From: Acanthornis magna
Lineage: Eukaryota > Chordata > Aves > Passeriformes > Acanthizidae
Length of the DNA: 64,000 nucleotides
Direction of reading: 5' to 3'
NCBI GenBank assembly: GCA_036785705.1
Contig: JAWUZG010000158.1
Span: 62,001 to 126,000, forward strand
The position numbers and the translations under genes are program-made. Under the pieces are notes generated by a model. The model was not told the origin of the DNA. It saw only the letters and a list, made by a program, of their open reading frames with translations, and did no database searches. Positions 1 to 8,000 of this stretch are shown here, piece by piece; positions within the stretch are counted from its first letter, which is position 1; the number at the start of each line of letters is the position of its first letter.

Positions 1-12
1 TTTCCATTTTGA

Positions 13-197
13 CACATTTAGAAGTAGTTTTTCATTTGCAGCACTGTAGAAATATTTCTTGTAGCAAGAGCAACCAAATGTTTGTTCCCCTTTCCCTCAA
101 TAGTTCTGTGTTTGTCAAACTAGTTTTATCATTATGTAAAAACCTAGAACATTCTTACACTTTTGCAATAAAAAGTAAAATTGCATTTAATTCTTAA
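13..197 (+). terminator. 3'-UTR module A, copy 1, with poly(A) signal at 167
   Basis: An AT-rich block ending in AATAAA at 167-172, sharply different from the GC-rich surroundings. Related blocks end at AATAAA 10780, 13315, 18803 and 21308. At 12997-13315 and 21020-21308 the block follows the stop codon of an E7 exon, so it is read as the 3' UTR of the gene whose body lies left of the window. Confidence 0.6.
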
Positions 198-249
198 TCT
201 TTACTCTGCCACAGCGCAGACAAGAGTGGAACAGCACAGATGAATTATC

Positions 250-713
250 ACGTTCAGGCTCAGGGGACTCGGGTACTGAGCAGTCCTGCTGGGGTCCTTC
301 AGCGGCAGGTGCATCCTGAAACCTGCGAGGGGCTGCAGAGGGTGTCCAGTGCTGGGGAAAAGGGAAATGGGGAGAAGAGGGCTCCAGTGCGCCCTGAGAG
401 GGCCTGACTGTGTCCCCTTGGGCTGTGGGAGCTGTCCCAGCAGGGCAGGGAGGGTCGGGGGTGGCACTTGCTGCTGCAGGGATGGCTTTGGCCCGTGTCC
501 CTCGAAGGAGCGACTGCCCAAGCAGCTGTGCTGCCCTGGGCTCTCCTCCCAGCCTTGAGGGCTTTGTTGGGTGCCACAGCCTGTGCCAAGGGGCGGCAGG
601 TGCCCGCAGGCCCCAGCACTGGGGGAAACAGAGAACCTCCTGGCCATAGCCAACGTGCTGCCAGCTCAGCAGCGATGTGCAGTATGGACTCACACTCCCC
701 ATTGCTCCTGCAG
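250..713 (+). repeat. Intron-like module B (multi-copy within the cluster)
   Basis: A GC-rich block that begins near 'ggactcgggtactgagcag' and ends at a splice acceptor (ctcctgcag). Full copies lie at about 10870-11326, 13398-13861 and 18893-19349. The right half alone precedes the TM exons (8805-9131 and 16828-17154). Left-hand parts occur at 4340-4560 and 6790-7000, where they are fused to intron-1 sequence. These fusions mark the breakpoints that triplicated the E2-E5 block. Long frames here on both strands are not conserved and look like GC-rich noise. Confidence 0.7.
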
Positions 714-1011
714 ATGTTATCCGTGAAAGAGGAGCACATGTCCAGAATCCTCCAAACGTCCCAAGGATTCTCTATCCCCAGGATGGGCTCAAGCAGTGCA
801 TGACAGGTGACATTTGCCATGGCTTGTCTCCACAGGCACATCTCTCCCCATTCACAAGGCCAGCCAAACACCTCAGTCAGGGAGAACTGGATCTCTCATC
901 TTACATCTCCATGCCCGTGCCCATTGTCTCTGCCACAGCTTCATTACCAGCTTGTTCCTGTGCAGCTGCTGCCACCATCCAAACAAGACCCTGTGCCTCC
1001 AAGGGCAGTAG
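714..1011 (+). CDS. Terminal exons E6' and E7' of an upstream family member (partial)
   Basis: The acceptor ctcctgcag precedes 714. A phase-1 reading from there (beginning Asp-Val-Ile-Arg-Glu) stays open to a possible donor at 807 (CAG|GTGACA). A second acceptor (ctccacag) ends at 835, and phase-1 reading from 836 runs to TAG at 1009-1011. The gap of 29 bases is far too short for a normal vertebrate intron. The alternative is one unspliced exon: the same frame stays open from 714 to TAG just before 1079. AATAAA follows at 1084. The upstream exons of this member are outside the window. The frame after 807 is unsettled and function is unknown. Confidence 0.4.
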
Positions 1012-1083
1012 CCCTGCTCTCCAGCCACGACAGAAGGTGGGCCCTCTCTCTGCCAGGGCAGGGGTTGGCCCTTCTTAGGTTCC

Positions 1084-1089
1084 AATAAA
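1084..1089 (+). terminator. Poly(A) signal AATAAA
   Basis: AATAAA lies 73 bases past the E7' stop and is duplicated at 14232. It likely ends the transcript containing exons E6'/E7'. Confidence 0.5.
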
Positions 1090-1369
1090 GAGATGCAGCT
1101 GTCACACCAGTGCCCAGCTGGTCGTGCCAGCAAAGCGCACCCGGCACCAGCACTGCCTGAGCTCCATGTCCGGGAGCAGCCGTGGATGCCCACGGTGTGG
1201 GTGGGCAGGAGCCAGGCACAGGGCTGCTGGGACCAGCACTGGGGCCCCGAGGGGCTGGGGGAGCCCATGCTGAGGGTCCCTGGGCTCAGGGCATGACCTC
1301 GACAAATTGGAGGAGTGCACAATCACCAACCATACACAATTCAACAAGGTTGAATCCAGAGGATTCATC

Positions 1370-1556
1370 CAGACGATGGTTGGGCACTGAAACAGGCACC
1401 CCAGGGCAGCACCAAAGCTGAGAGAGCTCAAGATGCATTTGGACAAAACTCTCAAGTGCATGGCGTGACTCTTGAGAATGGTCCAGTGCAGGCCAGAGAT
1501 TTCACTTGAAGGTCCTTGAGGGTCCCTTCCAACTCAGCCGATTCTGTGATTGTGTG
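1370..1556 (+). mobile_element. CR1 LINE 3' fragment
   Basis: Matches the CR1 3' end in remembered layout: 'gcactgaaacaggcaccccag', a region ending 'gagggtcccttccaactcag', then the terminal octamer-like ATTCTGTGATT. Plus orientation. Copied with its host block to 14518-14700, so the insertion predates the duplication. Confidence 0.8.
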
Positions 1557-1780
1557 TATTACAGAGGACTATCTGGGCATGGAGCTCCTCAAAGGGGATA
1601 TCCAGGAAAAGAGGGAAGCCATCAAGAGCATCTCCAGGGACACAGCCTGACAAGCAATGGCAGCAGGCAAAACAAAGGTCTTTGCTAAGCAATGGCCCTT
1701 TGATGAAGCAAAAGATTTACAATCAAGGCGGTTCGTTAGTACAGATGGGGGTACACTTTGGGGCTACAAGTAAGGCTATG

Positions 1781-1833
1781 AGGTCATGGCAGGGCTCTGA
1801 GGTCACAGCAGGGCTCTGAGGTCACAGAGGTCA
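1781..1833 (+). promoter_or_regulatory. Cluster of four AGGTCA half-sites including a DR3
   Basis: AGGTCA occurs at 1781, 1800, 1819 and 1828. The last two are separated by exactly three bases (CAG), a direct repeat of spacing 3, the arrangement preferred by vitamin D receptor/RXR. The cluster lies about 165-215 bases before the signal-peptide ATG. Part of it arose from a short tandem repeat of 19 bases. Binding is inferred from the motif only. Confidence 0.45.
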
Positions 1834-1865
1834 CAGTGGCCTGTGGTTGCACAGCACCACAATGA

Positions 1866-1870
1866 CCAAT
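1866..1870 (+). promoter_or_regulatory. CCAAT box upstream of gene A
   Basis: CCAAT in the context 'gaccaatcag', about 130 bases before the ATG at 1998. The same motif sits before gene B (15014). No TATA box is seen nearby, so the transcription start is not fixed. Confidence 0.4.
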
Positions 1871-1997
1871 CAGTCGGTCCTTGACCACAACTGTTGCAGC
1901 AGCAGTGGTGGCGGCAGCAGCGGTGCTTACATTGGGACAGCCGTGTCAGGACAGTGGTGGCAGCAAGAGCTGCGGGACTGGCTGAGGGCAAGGCACC

Positions 1998-2094
1998 ATG
2001 GCCCTTGCTCTGCGCCTTTGGCTCCTGCTCCTCCTGGCAGTGGCCCTGCCTGCCAGGGCTGCCCAGGCTGCTCCGGTGCAAGCGCGAGGAGCAG
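1998..2094 (+). CDS. Gene A exon 1: signal peptide
   Basis: The ATG lies in good context (aggcaccATGG) and starts a classic signal sequence: a short N-terminus with one Arg, a Leu-rich core (WLLLLLAVALPA) and small residues before probable cleavage near Ala-Arg-Ala-Ala-Gln-Ala. The exon ends after 32 codons plus one base at a consensus donor (GCAG|GTGAGC), phase 1. The gene B copy at 15146 differs in few bases. Confidence 0.75.
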
Positions 2095-5000
2095 GTGAGC
2101 CGGCGGCCTGGCTCCCCTTTCCCGGGACAGCGGCCCCTTCTCCCTGGGAAGCGTTGGAGATACTTTTCCCCAGGGCTTTAGTGAGGGTTTCCTCTGTGGG
2201 AGTGAGAGTCCTGAGGGGCCCTGGGCTGGTCCAGTTTCCTCTCCAGGGATGTGTCACAGGGCCTGCAAAGAGGGTGGAGAGTGACAGGAGCCATCCCAGA
2301 GCTCCCCAGGCCGCTCTGCAGCTTTGGCCATGTCCATTGACATCTTGGCTCCCACAGCCTTACCCGACCCCCTTGCAGTGCCCAGTTCCCTAAGGCAGAA
2401 GGGGATCCCAGCACACCATGGAAACAATTCTGATCTGTGCTCCGTTCTAGTTTGGGATCGTGACATAGATATTCTGGAAGTTGTGTTAAATGACGGTTTG
2501 AAGTTCTGGGAAATTGCTGGTGGCAAGTTGGCAATGTCCCTTTCCTGACAGAATAATCATTGTCAATGTAGAAAGAGCTCACTCGTGTTGTTTCCTTTAA
2601 GGTCATCTCAAGGTTGATGGATTCTGGAAATCTTGCCCTGCTCCCTTCTCAAGCCCTCAGTGATCCCACAGGATCGCTGTTAGTGGGAGGAAGGAGCATT
2701 TAGCTGTCAATGTTTTTCTTGTGTGAAATGCCAGTTGCTCCTTCTATGTGCTCTGTGCAGCCACGGAGCAGAGCAGAGAGGGAAGGGGCCGGGCCCAGGG
2801 ATGTGCCCTGGGGCTCTGTGCCTTGCTCGGCTCCTTTGCCAGCCCCAGGGAGCCTGAGGAGTTCCTGCTGCCACTGCCAAGGCCTGGCCAAGGAGCTGGC
2901 AGCTCCTGGGAGTCCTTTCTCCCCTGCCTGCCCTGCAAGAGGCTCCTTCCATCCCCAGTGTGGGGCCACTGCAGGCACAGGGTGCCTCTGCCCATGCTCC
3001 TGAGTGGAAGGAAGCAGTGAGGGAGTGCCAAGGATGGATCCCATTGCTGAGTTGCACTCACTGCCACTCCAGCCTGAAGGAGAATCTTGAGCAGTGTCAC
3101 AGGAGCTGTTCTGTCCTGCCTTTCTTTGCAGCCAAACCTTTAGGTGAAGGTGATCCGGCTTCCCAACTCATGTCCAGCAATGAGACTCTGGGAGATGGTG
3201 AGGGTACGTCAAGGCCTTTCTCCCTGGGGGAGCTGCCAGCTCAGAGCCCAAAGTTGGCCAGCGGGGCATCGCTGCAGGTGCCAGGACAGAGCCCTGCACC
3301 TGTGTGCCCTCGCCCTGCGGGATCCCCTCACCATTTCTGCGGCTCAGTGCTGCCCATGCAGATCAGCAGAGATGACAGAAGCTTCTCTGGCTGTTGAGTT
3401 ACAGGTGTGTCTGCAGGGAGGACTTCCCCAGCTCCTGGGCTGGATGCTGTGCCCAAGCCCAGCTCCCGTCGCAGGGGTGAGTAGTGTGTCCCTGCTGAGC
3501 CCACAGGCTGAGCACTGCTTTGGTGTGATCCATTCCTGGGAAATGGAACTGCTTTCTGTTAAGGTCCTCCAACAGGAAAGAAAAAAGCTACAGGACACAA
3601 GAAACCCTAGGAGCCATCCAAAATCATGAGGCAAATGCTGAAGGAAATGCTGCAGGGAGGACAATGAGGGTCTATTTCCCTCAGCCTTCTGACACACAGC
3701 AGCCAGGGCCTTTTGCTGCACATCTGGACACACTGCACCCAGCACAGGGGGAAGGGATCCATCATAGCCTCGCTGCCCCACTGCTGCATTCATGCCCTGC
3801 AGGGCTGTTTCCCAGCCTGGCCTGGCTGCAGCTTCTCGCCAGCCTCTGCAGGAAGGCATTTGGCATCAGCTGACAGGGTGCCCAAACTGCACCATGGGCC
3901 ATGCAGACCCTGAGATCCCCTGCAATATCCCAGTGTCTACGTAGATCAGGAAGGGCAGCTCTTTGGAGGAACGCCTGTCCAGCCCAGCCCCAAGAGCCTG
4001 GGTTTTTTTCCTGATTCTATTCCTGTCCCTGAAGTTTTGCCTCCAGAAGAGTCCAGCTCCCTCATGAGGAGCGGTTCCATCTGATCCAGCTGTGCCTCTT
4101 CCTTTCTCCAGAGATGGATGGAGAGGCTGTGCTGAAGGCGGCGTTTCCCGGAGGAAGCAGTGGCTCATTGGCAGCCTCTGCTGAAGGAAGGGAGGCCATG
4201 CCAGGCACAGTCACAGGAGGTAATTGCTGTGCCCCTGGGCCTGAGCCCTGCTGAAGCTTGAGCTGCCATCTCTGCTGCTTGGCAGTGTGGGCACAGCCTG
4301 CAGCAGACAGGCACAGCACAGCTGAATTATCCCGAGCAGGCTCACGGGACTCGGGTACTGAGCAGTCCTGCTGGGGTCCCTCCATGGGAGACACATCCTG
4401 AAACCTGGGAGTGACTGCAAGGGGTGCCCATGGTGGGGAAAAGGCAGAGGGGGAGAGCAAGGCTCCAGTGTGTCCTGAGAGGGCCTGACTCTGTCCTTAG
4501 ACTGTGGGAGCTGTCCCAGGAGAGAGGGAGGGAGGGAGGGAGGGAGGGAGGGAGGGCAAAGTTGTAGCATTGCCTGCTGCAATTTTGCCTTTCCCCAGGG
4601 CTTCAGTGAGGGTTTCCTCTGTGGGAGTGCGTGAATCACAAAGGACACTGGGCTGGTCCAGCTACTCCTCCAGGGTTGCTGCACAGAGCAAGCAAAGAGT
4701 GTGGACAGTGGACAGGAGCCATTCCAGAGCTCCCCAGGTCCCTCTGCAGCTTTGGCCATGTCCATTGCGATCGTGGCTCCCACAGCCTTACCCGACCCCC
4801 TTGCAGTGCCCAGTTCCTAAGGCAGAACGGGATCCCAGCACACCATGGAAACAATTCTGATCTGTACTGCTTTCTAGATTGGGATCGTAATTTGCATTAT
4901 CTGGACGCCCTGCTGGATGAAGGTTTGAAGCTCTTGGAGAGTTTTGGAGGCAAGTTCTCAATGCCCTTTTTTAGTGACAGTATAATCAGTGTCCATTTAG

Positions 5001-8000
5001 CAAGAGATCACTCATATGCCATTTCCATTAAGATCATCTCAAGGTTGATGGATTCTGGAAATCCTGCCCTGCTCCCTTCTCAAGCCCTCAGTGATCCCAC
5101 AGGATCACTGTCAGTGGGAGCAAGGAGCATTTAGCTGTCAATCTTCTTCCCGTGTGAAATGCCAGTTGCTCCTTCCATGTGCTCTGTGCAGCCACAGAGC
5201 AGAGCAGAGAGGGAAGGGGCTGGGCCCAGGGATGTGCCCTGGGGCTCTGTGCCTTGCTCGGCTCCTTTGCCAGCCCCAGGGAGCCTGAGGAGTTCCTGCT
5301 GCCGCTGCCAAGGCCTGGCCCTGGCTGGGACTGAGTTTAGAGCTGCTGGCAGCTCCCGGGAGTCCTTTCTCCCCTGCCTGCCCTGCAAGAGGCTCCCTCC
5401 ATCCCCAGTGTGGGGCCACTGCAGGCACAGGGTGCCTCTGCCCATGCTCCTGAGTGGAAGGCAGAGGAGAGAGAGTGCCAAGGATAGATCCCATTGCTGA
5501 GTTGCCCTCACTGCCACTCCAGCCTGAAGGAGAATCTTGAGCAGTGTCACAGGAGCTGTTCTGTCCTGCCTTTCTTTACAGCCGAGCCTGTTGGTGAAGG
5601 TGATCTGTCTTCCCTCCCCATGTCCGGGACTGAGCCTCTGGGAGATGGTGAGGGTACGTCAAGGCCTTTCTCCCTGGGGGAGCTGCCAGCTCAGAGCCCA
5701 AAGTTGGCCAGCGGGGCATCACTGCAGGTGCCAGGACAGAGCCCTGCACCTGTGTGCCCTCGCCCTGCGGGATCCCCTCACCATTTCTGCGGCTCAGTGC
5801 TGCCCATGCAGATCAGCAGAGATGACAGAAGCTTCTCTGGCTGTTGAGTTACAGGTGTGTCTGCAGGGAGGACTTTTCCAGCTCCTGGGCTGGATGCTGT
5901 GCCCAAGCCCAGCTCCCGTCACAGGGGTGAGTAGTGTGTCCCTGCTGAGCCCACAGGCTGAGCACTGCTTTGGTGTGATCCATTCCTGGATATGGAACTG
6001 CTTTGCTCTAAGGTCCTCCAACAGGAAAGAACAAGGCTGCAGGAGACAAGAAACTCCAGGAGCCATCTGAACTCATGAGGCAAATGCTGAAGGAAATGCT
6101 GCAGGGAGGACAAGGTGGGTCTATTTCCCTCAGCCTTCTCCTGATACTCAGCAGCCAGGGCCTTTTGCTGCACATCTGGACACGCTGTGCCCGGCACAGG
6201 GGGAAGGGATCCATCACAGCCTTGCTGCCCCACTGCTGCTTTCATGCCCGGCAGGGCTGTTTCCCAGCCTGGCCTGGCTGCAGCTTCTCGCCAGCCTCTG
6301 CAGGAAGGCATTTGGCATCAGCTGGCAGGGTGCCCAAACTGCACCATGGGCCATGCAGACCCTGAGATCCCCTGCAATTTTCCGGTCTCTTGAGTAGAAT
6401 AGCAGTAGCGGCTGTTGGGAGAATGGAGGGCCCTGACCTATCCCATAAGTTTCCATGATGTTGTGATCCTTATCCATGACTGGGACAAGCATTGCCTTGT
6501 GATGAGTCCAGCTCCCCCATGGGGAATGGTTCCATCTGATCCAGCTGTGCCTCTTCCTTTCTCCAGAGATGGATGGAGAGGCTGTGCGGAAGGCAGCGTT
6601 TCCCGGAGGAAGCAGTGGCTCATTGGCAGCCTCTGCTGAAGGAAGGGAGGCCATGCCAGGCACAGTCACAGGAGGTAATTGCTGTGCCCCTGGGCCTGAG
6701 CCCTGCTGAGGCTTGAGCTGCCATCTCTGCTGCTTGGCAGTGCAGGCACAGCCTGCAGCAGACAGTCACAGCACAGCTGAATTATCCCGAGCGGGCTCAG
6801 GGGACTCAGGTACTGAGCAGTCCTGCTGGGGTCCCTCCATGGGAGACACATCCTGAAACCTGGGAGTGACTGCAAGGGGTGCCCATGGTGGGGAAAAGGC
6901 AGAGGGGGAGAGCAAGGCTGCAGTGTGTCCAGAGAGGGCCTGACTCTGTCCTTGGCTGTGGGAGCTGTCCCAGCAGGAGGAGGAAAGGAGGGAGGGAGGG
7001 CATGGCTGTAGCACTGCCTGCTGCAATTTTGCCTTTCCCCAAGGCTTTAGTGAGGGTTTCCTCTGTGGGAGTGGATGGATCCTGAAGGACACTGGGCTGG
7101 TCCAGCTACTCTTCCGGGGTTGTTGCATAGAGCAAGCAAAGAGGGATAGTGGACAGGAGCCATTCCAGAGCTCCCCTGCAGCTTTGGCCATGTCCATTGA
7201 CATCTTGGTCCCATAGCCTTACCCGACCCCCTTGCAGTGCCCAGTTCCCTAAGGCAGAAGGGGATCCCAGCACACCATGGAAACGGTTCTGATCTGTGCT
7301 TCCCTTCTAGATTGGGATCATGACATGGATTATCTGGAAGCCCTGCTAGATGAAGCTTTGAAGATATTAGAGCATTCTGGAGGCAAGTTCACAATGTCCC
7401 TTTTTACTGACAGAATAATCAGTGTCCATGTAGCAAGAGATCACTCATGTGCCACTTTGCTTAAGGTCATCTCAAGGTTGATGGATTCTGGAAATCCTGC
7501 CCTGCTCCCTTCTCAAGCCCTCAGTGATCCCACAGGATCACTGTCAGTGGGAGCAAGGAGCAGTTAGCTGTCAATGTTCCTCTCCTGTGAAATGCCAGTT
7601 GCTCTTCCGTGTGCTCTGTGCAGCCACAGAGCAGAGCAGAGAGGGAAGGGGCCGGGCCCAGGGATGTGCCCCGGGGCTCTGTGCCTTGCTCGGCTCCTTT
7701 GCCAGCCCCAGGGAGCCTGAGGAGTTCCTGCTGCTGCTGCCAAGGCCTGGCCCTGGCTGGGGCTGAGTTTAGAGCTGCTGGCAGCTCCCGGGAGTCCTTT
7801 CTCCCCTGCCTGCCCTGCAAGAGGCTCCTTCCATCCCCAGTGTGGGGCCACTGCAGGCACAGGGTGCCTCTGCCCATGCTCCTGAGTGGAAGGCAGAGGA
7901 GAGAGAGTGCCAAGGATGGATCCCATTGCTGAGTTGCCCTCACTGCCACTCCAGCCTGAAGGAGAATCCTGAACAGTGTCACACGAGCTGTTCTGTCCTG

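Larger units (their letters stand above)
1..2450. repeat. Segmental duplication block S1, copy 1 (left edge cut by window)
   Basis: This stretch reappears at 13149-15590 at an offset of 13148 bases, almost letter for letter with a few substitutions and small indels. It carries a 3'-UTR-like module with a poly(A) signal, the E6'/E7' exon pair, a CR1 fragment, and the promoter region and signal-peptide exon of gene A. Similarity stops just before exon E2. The left end cannot be seen because the window starts inside the unit. Confidence 0.93.
2157..4560 (+). repeat. E2-E5 block, repeat 1 of gene A
   Basis: First of three direct repeats with a period of about 2.43-2.45 kb: E2 starts at 2451, 4878 and 7311, and E3 at 3132, 5582 and 8014. 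It contains E2a, E3a, a damaged E4a and E5a. It starts in intron 1 at the segment 'ttttccccagggctttag' and passes into module B-like sequence at its right end. Confidence 0.85.
4580..7010 (+). repeat. E2-E5 block, repeat 2 of gene A
   Basis: Second repeat, carrying E2b, E3b, an intact E4b and E5b. It is the only block in the window in which all four exons are open in phase 1 with plausible splice sites. Confidence 0.85.

Noticed and set aside
2379..2450. Conserved block upstream of E2 (after ccttgcag, reading VPSS...GIPAHHGN) as an extra exon
   Set aside because: Open and in frame in some copies only. One copy (about 4805) has a one-base deletion that stops it at once, and the pyrimidine run before CTAG varies in length. 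It behaves as intron with a conserved acceptor region.
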